From Spirosoma profusum (GTDB lineage: Bacteria > Bacteroidota > Bacteroidia > Cytophagales > Spirosomataceae): a stretch of 64,000 nucleotides of DNA. Below are positions 45,515 through 54,457 of this stretch, piece after piece. The DNA lies in NCBI RefSeq assembly GCF_014699005.1, contig NZ_JACWZY010000021.1:1-64000 (forward strand), read 5' to 3'. The stretch's first letter is position 1. The number at the start of each line of letters is the position of its first letter. The notes under the pieces are model-generated. The model was not told where the DNA came from. It saw only the letters and a program-made list of their open reading frames with translations, and did no database searches. A program made the translations under genes and the position numbers.

Positions 45515-46936
45515 TTACATATAAAACCCGTACTTTATTTGTGCCTTTTCATGCCGGTCGAGGTACTTCATGACTTCCCCTACTTTACGAGCGCATACCA
45601 TCGTGATCGGATATTTTCCGTCAAACTGGGTATTATTCCAGTTCATTTTCGTTAAAGCGAGGATTTCTTCGCAAATTATATCCGGCGACGTGTCGCTCTC
45701 TACTATGCGAATTTCAAGTGGTTGAGGAATGTAGGGCCCTGGGTAAGTCCGATAGTACTCAACTGACCCTTTCGTGTAGAGTAGCCTAATATTTTTATCC
45801 AGTTCAATTTGAGTGCCTCTCAGGGGTGGATACATGGCATCGCGAAGCATCCTAATATCCGAATCGAGTAAGGTTACAAAGTCTACTTTACTTATACCCA
45901 TATCATAAACGGCATTTCGAAAACCGTCTAACTCCTCCTGATTATAATTTGACGACTTGTGGATGACTAATCGAGCCGGGAAGGTCTCCATAGCTAGGTT
46001 ATACTCGCTAAGTGCTCCTTTTAACAAATCGAATGCTTGCTCCGATTCCAGGTGCGGCTTGCGATCCCGTTCATCGATTTTTACGGGGGTTCCCCGCAGA
46101 ATTACGCCGTTACCTAATTCATCAAAAATCTGAGCGAGGCTGGTGTGGGTTACTTTTTTATCTCGACTTTTATAAAAGCTAATGCCTACAAAACAAACGG
46201 AAGGCCGGTTGATATTATGAGGCAGACGCCAGGGAATCTGGCCAGCCTTATAATATGCCGCCGTACAAAAATTCCAGGCTTTTGTGGCCTCATCCTGATT
46301 AAAGCGGGAAGGCGTCAAGGATTGTTCTCGGACCAGCTGCAAGGGTTTGCCCAAGTGCATACTTTTGGCTTTCAAAGCCCGCCTAAAATTTAATTCAAAA
46401 TCCGTTTTTTCCGTTTCTTCTCCTTCAATGGTTTCCTCATGATCGGTCCTTACCTCCTTTGAGATATACGGAAACAGTTCATTAGGAATGACACAGGTAA
46501 TCAAATCGACGTTTCGGTGCTGGGCAATGAATTTTACTTTTTCGTAATACAAGTCGATGGCCTGCGTTATCCGATCGTTATCGTTAGCGATCTTTATGAT
46601 TCGTTTAATGTCCGAATTATTGAGATCTTTGGCCAGGGCTTCGCCGTACTGAAGATTGGCCATGAACCCGGATTGAGCCGAAAATCCATCAAACGAAGGG
46701 TATAAGTGAGGGTGATTATTTTCCGTCTTCTGCGGAATGAAGTGGCTGCATTTAGTAATCCAGTCCGCTAGTTTGCCTAGATTATCACTGGTGCCAACCC
46801 CACCAACGTTAATCTCTTTTTTTCGATAGTCATTTTTTGATTCATACGTATGAAACGCACTGATGCCCGCTCTGGGGCAGATATGTTTCCCTTGGGCGAA
46901 TTCTAGTTCCGGCTCCTGGATGTATTTCAATTTCAT
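45515..46936 (-). CDS. Short prokaryotic Argonaute (MID-PIWI), catalytically inactive
   Basis: A 473-aa short pAgo with no N or PAZ domain. Residues ~1-240 are MID-like and ~245-473 PIWI. The first catalytic Asp of the PIWI strand is Ser (CFVGISFY, Ser253), and the next site reads VIHKSS where active enzymes have an Asp (HRDG-like). The C-terminal strand WNNTQFDGKYPITMVCARKVGEVM is typical of short pAgos. It should bind a guide and target but not cut. Its ATG overlaps the stop of the protease-APAZ gene by 4 bp, the usual pAgo/APAZ pairing. Confidence 0.9.
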   Translation of the reverse strand: MKLKYIQEPELEFAQGKHICPRAGISAFHTYESKNDYRKKEINVGGVGTSDNLGKLADWITKCSHFIPQKTENNHPHLYPSFDGFSAQSGFMANLQYGEALAKDLNNSDIKRIIKIANDNDRITQAIDLYYEKVKFIAQHRNVDLITCVIPNELFPYISKEVRTDHEETIEGEETEKTDFELNFRRALKAKSMHLGKPLQLVREQSLTPSRFNQDEATKAWNFCTAAYYKAGQIPWRLPHNINRPSVCFVGISFYKSRDKKVTHTSLAQIFDELGNGVILRGTPVKIDERDRKPHLESEQAFDLLKGALSEYNLAMETFPARLVIHKSSNYNQEELDGFRNAVYDMGISKVDFVTLLDSDIRMLRDAMYPPLRGTQIELDKNIRLLYTKGSVEYYRTYPGPYIPQPLEIRIVESDTSPDIICEEILALTKMNWNNTQFDGKYPITMVCARKVGEVMKYLDRHEKAQIKYGFYM

Positions 46937-48465
46937 TTCTCTTTCTTTTCTTTTTTAATGTGCCAATACTCATCCGCTAGTTTAGGGGCATTGTCGAAAC
47001 AGACCAGATCGTCAAAATTGACAAAGAAGTCTTTGTTCTGGGTCAAAAAGTAGGCGAGGAACCGTACGTGGGTGAATACTTCGCCATTACGCTCATTTTT
47101 TTTCTTGTAAGCGGCCAACTCCTGGGTTTTCCAGGGGTGTTTTTTGCTACCATTCCAGGTCGCGTAGGAATCTGGCATAATATTGAAAAACCACTGCTGA
47201 CCAAATTGCCGGAAATGGCCCTGAAAGGCAAAATGGGTGCAGTGTAACAGCTTATCAGGTTCGTCGGGGTTGGTTTTTGACTGCATTTTCGCTTCAAATA
47301 CTGTCCGTTCCGATTTGACTTTTCCCTGCCATTTAATTTGCCGTTTGCCTAATCCCTCATCCTGGGGTCCAAAAATAAATGTCTTGTCCTCGTGCTTCCA
47401 GGAAACGTTCAGGTGATGAAGTTTTCTACTTAGACAGTTATTAAGCAGATTGACGAAGGTTCGCTGGCTGTCAGGCGTACTACAATACTCATCCACGGCT
47501 AAACACTCAACAGTTCCCTGGTCAACCAGATGATGAAATGAGTTATCCCGCTGGGTAAGGTCATAGAAGGTAACGATCTTGTTGTTGTAAACGGCGAAAT
47601 CACCGCTCAGCCGTAGCCCCTTCATTTTGAGAAGCTCATAAACAAACTGGCGGCTATCCAGCCGGAATGGAATGTATTTTTCTTCCCGTTTGGCATAGTC
47701 AAACAGCTCCGAGCGGGCAATATTGATTTCACCCACAAACACGTTGTCAGGCAACTGGACTTTCAGCAGCGATGAATAAAGGGTTTCCGTCGTTTGATCA
47801 TCCAGCCTTCCGGCCACGTCGTCCACGGTTAACTGGGGAAGGCTGTAGCGATTAAAGAGTTGATTGATCATGGAAAAATTGCAGCAGTGCACCTGATTAA
47901 ATGATCCTGCTGAATTCCCCAGGTGGGTGACAATACCGACTAGCGCGGGCTGATCTCCGGCATCCAAAACGACACCACTGCCCGAAAACCCGGCTACCGA
48001 GCTGGAGGCCAATTCCCCGGAAGAATCACTTAGGTTAGTAGTGACCCGGATTTTGAAGCCCTGCGCATTACCTTCAATAAATCGAGCTTCCAGTTTGGTA
48101 GCTTCTCCAGCTAAGGCTGCGGGATAGCCCCTAAATTGGAAGGTGCCTGATTCATCCGTTATCCGCCCGATGGATAGAGAGGGAATCGCCGATTCGTCTA
48201 GTGGGAAATCGGCTTTATCCAGTAAGATGATGGCAAAATCGTTCTTCGGATCGGCAAACGTGTTGGCCTTATCAACAATTATCTTTTTAAAAACACCGAC
48301 TGGTTCCTCGTATTCGACCAGACAAAATGTTGGATTGTTCTCCAAGCAATGATTGGCGGTGAATACATAGTAGTGTTTGACATCATTCGGGTGAATAAAG
48401 AGAATACCACTTCCGATTCGGTTAATACGGATCGTCAGTTTTTGCAATCGTTCTGATAAATTCAT
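46933..48465 (-). CDS. Trypsin-like protease fused to an APAZ domain
   Basis: A 510-aa protein. The first ~210 residues are a trypsin-fold protease with all three catalytic residues: His39 (FTANHC), Asp76 (KNDFAIILLD) and Ser161 (AGFSGSGVVL). It has no signal peptide, so it is cytoplasmic. Residues ~220-510 match the APAZ domain that partners short Argonautes (QLPDNVFVGEINIARSELF, KYIPFRLDSRQFVYELLKMKGLRL, and the end WFFNIMPDSYATWNG). Known APAZ fusions carry SIR2, TIR or nuclease domains; a protease here is unusual. It overlaps both neighbours by 4 bp. Confidence 0.88.
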   Translation of the reverse strand: MNLSERLQKLTIRINRIGSGILFIHPNDVKHYYVFTANHCLENNPTFCLVEYEEPVGVFKKIIVDKANTFADPKNDFAIILLDKADFPLDESAIPSLSIGRITDESGTFQFRGYPAALAGEATKLEARFIEGNAQGFKIRVTTNLSDSSGELASSSVAGFSGSGVVLDAGDQPALVGIVTHLGNSAGSFNQVHCCNFSMINQLFNRYSLPQLTVDDVAGRLDDQTTETLYSSLLKVQLPDNVFVGEINIARSELFDYAKREEKYIPFRLDSRQFVYELLKMKGLRLSGDFAVYNNKIVTFYDLTQRDNSFHHLVDQGTVECLAVDEYCSTPDSQRTFVNLLNNCLSRKLHHLNVSWKHEDKTFIFGPQDEGLGKRQIKWQGKVKSERTVFEAKMQSKTNPDEPDKLLHCTHFAFQGHFRQFGQQWFFNIMPDSYATWNGSKKHPWKTQELAAYKKKNERNGEVFTHVRFLAYFLTQNKDFFVNFDDLVCFDNAPKLADEYWHIKKEKKEK

Positions 48466-49529
48466 ACCTCAACAGTCAACTGGTTTTGATAGGAGCAGCA
48501 AAAATTATATTCGTCCATTTCCAAAGGAGTGAATAGAGTCGTGGTAACTAGATTTGAATAATTAAAAATCAATTTGGTTCGACGACCCCGTACATAATTA
48601 TGATGGATAATTCGGGCCAAGGCTTCTTTGTGTGGTAAGCCATGGGCGTTGTGGCCATTACTGCAAATAATGAACTGGCGGCAGTCAATTAAGTCGAGCA
48701 ACTGATTATTAATGTTGTGCTTACTGCCGTGGTGAGATACCTTGACGTAATCTACTTGTAACGGGTTGGAGGCAGAGTACCCTTTCTTAACCAGTGCCTC
48801 AACTATTGTTGAGGGATGGGCATCCGCTAATAATAAAATCCGGCTGGTCTTATCCGTTGCCAGCAGCGCAATACTGCTGCCGTTGGGAATTCCCTTATCT
48901 TCCGTAAACGGTTGATGGATCAATTCGAGAATCGTTCGATGATAATCGGTTGGCGCGCCTGAAAGGGGCACGTGCCCGGGGTTATTGATTTCAGCGGGCC
49001 AGTTCTTACTCAGCTTTCTAAGCCCGGTCTCGTCCGGAGAAAGAATATCGATGACCAAGCCGTCCACCTCATACTTTTGTGAAGCCAGGACGGGTAGAGA
49101 ATTGGATGAGATTTTCAGCCTAGTCAGAAAATTTTCAAAGGTGTTACCCTGCTTGATGCTGATTTGTTTATCCACATGAGGTAAGACAATATCTTTACCT
49201 GGTAAATCCATGTCGACAAAATACCTGGATAAGACACGGGCTGAATTAAACCAACAACGGGCAATGAGTTGATCAGGCAACCGGTTTAACTGTATGTCGT
49301 TAACCAGTCGGAGAATACCGCCAATGTGATCGGAATCAATGTGGCTAAGAATAAGCAGATCAATTTGTTCCCCGTTTTTTAGGAGTGTCTGAATTTCCCT
49401 CTTCAGCGATAGCGTATACGTATTAGTTACGCCACCATCCATAAGCAGGTTGCGGTTTTGGCCGCTTGAGCCTACCCAGCTTAAAAGCAATGCGTCTCCC
49501 GAAAGAGCGAGCAAAACCTTGATGATCAT
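48462..49529 (-). CDS. ComEC-like MBL-fold hydrolase
   Basis: A 355-aa soluble metallo-beta-lactamase-fold protein. The metal motif LILSHIDSDHIGG (His63, Asp65, Asp67, His68) and KVSHHGSKHN later in the chain match the ComEC/Rec2 MBL subgroup, whose members act on nucleic acids or other phosphodiesters. It has no membrane domain, unlike ComEC. It is translationally coupled to the protease-APAZ gene (4-bp overlap) and may be a proteolysis-gated effector (inference). Confidence 0.87.
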   Translation of the reverse strand: MIIKVLLALSGDALLLSWVGSSGQNRNLLMDGGVTNTYTLSLKREIQTLLKNGEQIDLLILSHIDSDHIGGILRLVNDIQLNRLPDQLIARCWFNSARVLSRYFVDMDLPGKDIVLPHVDKQISIKQGNTFENFLTRLKISSNSLPVLASQKYEVDGLVIDILSPDETGLRKLSKNWPAEINNPGHVPLSGAPTDYHRTILELIHQPFTEDKGIPNGSSIALLATDKTSRILLLADAHPSTIVEALVKKGYSASNPLQVDYVKVSHHGSKHNINNQLLDLIDCRQFIICSNGHNAHGLPHKEALARIIHHNYVRGRRTKLIFNYSNLVTTTLFTPLEMDEYNFCCSYQNQLTVEV

Positions 49530-49559
49530 GCTTTATGATTATAGACCTATTCCGGTCAG

Positions 49560-50861
49560 TTAGCAAATTAATGATGGGCAGTACAAACGAACTTGAATCT
49601 CAGTTAAGTTGGCCGCATGCCGCATTAAACAGTCTATTTGCTTCGGGCTTAACTTCGTTAAATTCGTCGAAACACTTCGGGCTATCAACTTGTCTTGGTC
49701 GACCACTTTTTCATTGATTATACGACTATAGCCGATACTGGCTTGAAGTCGCTCCATAACAGACTCTTTATGGGAATCTAAATCTGAAAGCCACTCTTCT
49801 GGAATCTGATGGGCTTCAATCAACCGAGTCGGAATCCGACCGGCTTTTAATCCGTCGAAGAATCCCGATAAACATTTCTCTATGTCCCAGCCTAGTGAAA
49901 GATAAGCAATCTCTCTATGATGACTTTTAGCCGCATCGAATAGGTGCTGAGCCATCTGAAAATTTTTGATTCGGGTCATGAACGTTTCCACCGTTCGCAG
50001 CAACAGAGCAAACGTGTACGTGTACGAGCCTTCAAAAGGCAGTTTGTTGCCTGCATCGCTGGTAATAATTACATCACATTCATAAGAGCTTCCTGACTGA
50101 GAAAGCTTTTGGATGCCTTGATTATCGAAAATACCACCATCCACTAAGTTGGGACGAATCTGGTTAAAGTGTTCAGGCTTTTGAAAATATTCCCGGTCAA
50201 TACGTACCGGTGAGAAGGCAAATGGTACGCAGCTCGAAGCCACTACGGCCCGGGCTAACGGAAAGGCTTGATGCTGAAAGCGTATCGGGAATTGCTGATA
50301 GGCATAGAACGAGTCCTCCATTTTCTTTTTTGAAAAAGTAAAAGGACGACAGGTCTGTAAATTCGTGGAGGCAATGGCCAATACAGGCCGATCGGGTAAA
50401 TCCGAAAGGGTAGCCTTTCGGTAAAAAAAAGAATCGTAAGCCCGTTCGATCTGACGGCTTACCGGAAAGATAGAAAATTGAAATCGGATGAGGCAGTATA
50501 GCCATAAAAGAACCACGAACGCAGCAAGCCATGACCAACCCGCTGCCAATAAATAACCGGTTAGAATCAGGCCACCAAAAAAATATACCAACGCTCTAAA
50601 AAATATCCAGGAGAAGACGACCGAACGGATGACGCTTTTGGTCGCGAGTTTTTGCTTTAAATCCTGCTCAAAAGTCGTGAAGTCTTTTTGGTTTAGGCAG
50701 TAATAAGCGCCGGTGATCGACCCACCAGAAACTGTGGATAGAACACTTATTTGGGGGAGAATACCCAGCTCATGTAACTTTTTTAAGGTGCCTAAATGAA
50801 AAGCCGCTGCTCGATAACCTCCTCCCGACAAAGCAAGTCCTACTCTTTTTTTTTCATGCAT
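49560..50861 (-). CDS. Membrane-inserted patatin-like phospholipase
   Basis: A 433-aa patatin: oxyanion loop ALSGGGYRAA (residues ~10-19), nucleophile Ser45 in TVSGGS, and Asp241 in LVDGGIFDNQG. Two predicted transmembrane segments (about residues 80-128) are inserted between the nucleophile and the Asp, so the enzyme should sit in the inner membrane. The ATG at 50861 is chosen over a TTG at 50867. Patatins serve as membrane-destroying effectors in CBASS and other systems. It lies between the E2-E1-JAB gene and the second MBL gene. Confidence 0.9.
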   Translation of the reverse strand: MHEKKRVGLALSGGGYRAAAFHLGTLKKLHELGILPQISVLSTVSGGSITGAYYCLNQKDFTTFEQDLKQKLATKSVIRSVVFSWIFFRALVYFFGGLILTGYLLAAGWSWLAAFVVLLWLYCLIRFQFSIFPVSRQIERAYDSFFYRKATLSDLPDRPVLAIASTNLQTCRPFTFSKKKMEDSFYAYQQFPIRFQHQAFPLARAVVASSCVPFAFSPVRIDREYFQKPEHFNQIRPNLVDGGIFDNQGIQKLSQSGSSYECDVIITSDAGNKLPFEGSYTYTFALLLRTVETFMTRIKNFQMAQHLFDAAKSHHREIAYLSLGWDIEKCLSGFFDGLKAGRIPTRLIEAHQIPEEWLSDLDSHKESVMERLQASIGYSRIINEKVVDQDKLIARSVSTNLTKLSPKQIDCLMRHAANLTEIQVRLYCPSLIC

Positions 50862-50875
50862 AGCCAATCCTAAAT

Positions 50876-53131
50876 TTATTCATAAACATAAACCAGCAGT
50901 TCATCTGGTGTCACGATCAGAGCGCAGGTAGGTATAGGAACCGTACGGTTTAATACCCTAAGTTCAGCAATGGTTTTTTCATCCTTTGTGCTTAAGCCTT
51001 TCAGGTTCATGGGATGCGTATGCCATTCCCCTATGTAACCAATTACCTCACCAGTCTTTCGCTTGATTTCATCAATTTCAGCTGGCAAGCCTTTGTTACC
51101 GCGAACAAACTCGCAGTAGGTTCCATGGCTGCCTTGCGGCTCAACTACAATGTCAAAAACATGTATCGTTTTTGTTTTATAATTAGCGATACCGATCAGT
51201 ACCCCGCCTGTTTCTTTAGGTGCCTGGCGATTGCCGTTCGCAAAAAGCAATTCTTTAATTCCACCCATCAACCGCACTTCCCATCCGCTACCGGCCTTAC
51301 AGTTTAGTATGTCGAATGCCTGCACGTCTAGGTATTCAGTACTGATGCTCGGAGAGCCTTTACTTTCGTCCAGACTGGAAATAGCCAATATTCCTGACAT
51401 ACCTTGGCTCTCTTGAGTAGTTGCTTTAGCCAGCATTCTTGAGAATACGCTGGCATGAAAACCCAGGGTATCATCCGCCATCACAGATGTTGTTGAACTA
51501 CAACCAAGTCCCACATTCAATGTGGTCACTTCACGTTGCGCATCATTCATTCGCCAGGTCCTGAGTTGCTCAATCTTGGTGGCATTAAAACTGGCCAGGT
51601 TCACCAGGTCGTCCATCCTTGGATTACGGTTGTATCCTTCTGCGTATAATAAGCCCAAGGCTCCTGCATCCGCTATTTCCGCTTTATAATATCTGGTGTT
51701 TGTCGGCAGTTGCTTTGAGATCAGAAAGTTCATTACCTGCACACTTGCGGTTGTATCGATAATGCACTGGTATTCTTGAAACTCCTTATCCAAATAAATC
51801 GCATTGGATGTGATGGCCGTAATTTTATCCGTTTTATCAGCCGAATAAAACTGTTTAATTATAGAAGCAAGAGCCTCCGCTTTGTTCTGGCCTAACCGAT
51901 CAGCAACTAATGCATGTCTGGCGAGGTTGTGCGGCAGCATGGTGTCATCATCGCAAATGCCTATCTGGAGATTACCACTCCTCGCATCATGGAGTATCAA
52001 TTTAGAACCAAGCGAGCCAGCACCTATATAAAGCGAAGCGGACGTCTGGTTCCTGTCTGAGAGAGTTACAGCCATGTCTTTGCTAAAGGGTTCAATATGG
52101 CCTTGAAGCTTCACCTTCCGACTATCGTCTATCGCAGCTACGCCTTCGGCGGGTAGGACGATTAGAAAATTTATGAACTCATAATTCCCATTGTACCCGA
52201 TCACTCTACGTGGTCGTTTAATGGCAAAAACTATGGGCAGTCCAAGCCTGGGGATAGCTCCAAGCATTTCCAATTTCAAGAGCGCCTGGTGTAAGTCGAT
52301 TCCACGCAGGCTGAAAAACAGTTTGAGCTGTCCATAATTTTTAGGTCTGGACGTTAGATACAGATTGTCCATCGCACCGTCGGGATCCCAGAAGACAAAC
52401 GTAAACACTGGGTTTGCAACCAGTTCTTCATTTTCTTCGGTCGAAAGGATCGCTATTGCGTTGCGGACTTTTTCAAATACAATAAATGGAACGTGTGCAT
52501 TTGTCTGGTAGGAATCAACTTTTCCTGCTTTCAAAAGCTGCCCTCCGATAAATAAAGCAGCTGGGAGATCAGGGATAAACCGCTGATTTTGGGAGACGAC
52601 CTCATTGATTAGATCATAGCGGTAAATATGCTTTAAACCGATATTTCCTTCAAGTCGGGTTGGATCGAACTCATCTCCGTCTTCATCAAGCTGACCTGTA
52701 GCTGCCTTATAAAGCCACTGGCCGCCCACGTCTAAGAAGTCCCTTAGTTTGATCGTTGCGAACCATTCATGGGGATTATTGCGTACCAGACATAACCTGG
52801 CTGGCTCGTCATCCGTCGTAAAATATAAATGTGAAAGCCGTGATCTGGGAAAATCTTTCCTGTCACTTAGTAAAAACGGCGCAGCGTGAGGGTAACTGTT
52901 TAATGAAAGACGAATCAACATTGGTTCCTGTTCCCTTATATCAATACCATCTACTGCGCCCCTACTCGGTAACGATACGTTATATACGACCGGTACAACA
53001 ACGTGCCAGTGATCAAGAATCAGTACTTTGGGATTCGGTATCCCAAAGTACTGACCGATTTCTTGTATTGCAGCCTGAACCTCAACCGACAAGTCATCTG
53101 CATAGGGTTGTAAAGAACTACTACGCAGCAT
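50876..53131 (-). CDS. E2-E1-JAB triple-fusion ubiquitin-like conjugation enzyme
   Basis: A 751-aa fusion. Residues ~1-165 resemble an E2: HLYFTTDDEPARLCLVRNNPHEW puts the active-site Cys at 114. Residues ~365-600 are a ThiF-type E1: GAGSLGS (370-376) binds ATP, followed by DDDTMLPHNLARH, with Cys544 (GCSSTT) as candidate catalytic cysteine. Residues ~635-751 are a JAB/JAMM peptidase with Glu640 and HTHP...STKD (His704, His706, Ser714, Asp717). CBASS Cap2 (E2-E1) and Cap3 (JAB) do these jobs as separate proteins. The upstream MBL gene ends 1 nt before the start. Confidence 0.9.
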   Translation of the reverse strand: MLRSSSLQPYADDLSVEVQAAIQEIGQYFGIPNPKVLILDHWHVVVPVVYNVSLPSRGAVDGIDIREQEPMLIRLSLNSYPHAAPFLLSDRKDFPRSRLSHLYFTTDDEPARLCLVRNNPHEWFATIKLRDFLDVGGQWLYKAATGQLDEDGDEFDPTRLEGNIGLKHIYRYDLINEVVSQNQRFIPDLPAALFIGGQLLKAGKVDSYQTNAHVPFIVFEKVRNAIAILSTEENEELVANPVFTFVFWDPDGAMDNLYLTSRPKNYGQLKLFFSLRGIDLHQALLKLEMLGAIPRLGLPIVFAIKRPRRVIGYNGNYEFINFLIVLPAEGVAAIDDSRKVKLQGHIEPFSKDMAVTLSDRNQTSASLYIGAGSLGSKLILHDARSGNLQIGICDDDTMLPHNLARHALVADRLGQNKAEALASIIKQFYSADKTDKITAITSNAIYLDKEFQEYQCIIDTTASVQVMNFLISKQLPTNTRYYKAEIADAGALGLLYAEGYNRNPRMDDLVNLASFNATKIEQLRTWRMNDAQREVTTLNVGLGCSSTTSVMADDTLGFHASVFSRMLAKATTQESQGMSGILAISSLDESKGSPSISTEYLDVQAFDILNCKAGSGWEVRLMGGIKELLFANGNRQAPKETGGVLIGIANYKTKTIHVFDIVVEPQGSHGTYCEFVRGNKGLPAEIDEIKRKTGEVIGYIGEWHTHPMNLKGLSTKDEKTIAELRVLNRTVPIPTCALIVTPDELLVYVYE

Positions 53132-53132
53132 A

Positions 53133-54293
53133 TTATCCCTGGGTTACAATTGTTCCTGCCGCACCAGCACCGCCTGCTGAACTAGAAGCTGAACCCGTGG
53201 ACTTTTTGGGTGCTCTAGCCGGTCCATTTACCGTAATATCAAAAACTATTGGTTCTGGCGCGGATTCCTTCGGTTCCACAGCCGTGTTCAGGAACTTGTC
53301 CGAACCGGATAGCTTTTTTACGTATTCTTTTTTGGCGTCATAGTAAGGCGGGTTGTCATCATTATTGACAATCTTCTTACTGGAAGCGATTACCCAGGCT
53401 CCACTACGGGCATAATCCAGTGCTTCGAGTGAAGTGGTTTGTACATCATCCTCTGAGGTTTCATTGAAAAAACTCCAGGAACAATGATGCGGAGCTAGAA
53501 ACAAATCCCAGCTCAAAGCCTCTTCATTGACATCATTCTTAAACCGTTTCGTACGCTCCAAAATCTCGGCCCACGTTGTGTGGTCCGAATCTCCGCCGAA
53601 CATAGCCAGACAGCAGAAGTCTGAACGCCAGCTGTAGGCTTTAAATCGTGCCTGGAAAACAATGCTAGCCGAGTTTTTATCCTTATCCGGAGAGTCCAGA
53701 TGGATTTTGAACGGAGCGTGAATAAAGATCGAGAACGTCTGCTGATCAGTATCGTTAAACCGGGTTACCACATCTCCTGGCACAGCTCGCAGATGATTTA
53801 AATCTTTATAATCTTTATTACTGTCATAGCCGATTATTTTGATGCGATTACCGGGCTTATCTTTATCCAGATGATTCCTCCTGTGCAGGTCAAGGCGTCT
53901 TTCCGCTTCGCACTGATGAGCATCTTCATCTTCGTTGGTGTACTGTTCAGCAATCATGGGTGAAAACCACATCGTGTCCATAATGATCAGATTCTGGTCA
54001 CGTTCTTTCTGCCCGTATTTTGTCGGATCGCCTTGATAAAAGTTGTCTTTGAAACCGTGGCAATGATCCCGGTCACCATGGGTAAGAATAAAAACGTCTA
54101 CGTAGTAATTGCCATCACGTTTTTGAAGCGAACTCAGCAGATCCTTCTTGACATCACAAATTTTCGGGTCCGTGCTTTCATCGGATTTCGCGGTAAGCTT
54201 ACAATCAACCTGTATTCTGGTGCCGTCTTCAAGTGTGATCAGTGACATGTCACCATTGCCTACTGGAAAGTATTTAATCGTAGGGTTAGCCAT
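53133..54293 (-). CDS. MBL-fold protein with flexible tail ending in Gly
   Basis: A 386-aa MBL-fold protein: metal motif ILTHGDRDHCHG (His72, Asp74, Asp76, His77), then LAMFGGDSDHTTW and LAPHHCSW. After the fold, residues ~356-386 are a Gly/Ala/Ser-rich tail ending IVTQG. A C-terminal Gly on an exposed tail, encoded 1 nt upstream of an E2-E1-JAB gene, is what an E1 substrate should look like: compare the C-termini of Cap2-conjugated CD-NTases and ubiquitin-like proteins. First gene of the operon. Confidence 0.88.
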   Translation of the reverse strand: MANPTIKYFPVGNGDMSLITLEDGTRIQVDCKLTAKSDESTDPKICDVKKDLLSSLQKRDGNYYVDVFILTHGDRDHCHGFKDNFYQGDPTKYGQKERDQNLIIMDTMWFSPMIAEQYTNEDEDAHQCEAERRLDLHRRNHLDKDKPGNRIKIIGYDSNKDYKDLNHLRAVPGDVVTRFNDTDQQTFSIFIHAPFKIHLDSPDKDKNSASIVFQARFKAYSWRSDFCCLAMFGGDSDHTTWAEILERTKRFKNDVNEEALSWDLFLAPHHCSWSFFNETSEDDVQTTSLEALDYARSGAWVIASSKKIVNNDDNPPYYDAKKEYVKKLSGSDKFLNTAVEPKESAPEPIVFDITVNGPARAPKKSTGSASSSAGGAGAAGTIVTQG

Positions 54294-54457
54294 AATAAAT
54301 TAGTTTATTAAAAGATTAAGTTTTCGAAACGTTTAGTAGTGAATTGCCTTTCCGTTTCGGACATTGACCAGTTGGCAATCAATAACAGTTTCTCAATCCA
54401 TGTTCGAGACTATAGATGAGAAGGGCTTTATCTAAATGCCGAGGCAAAGGAAAAAGG

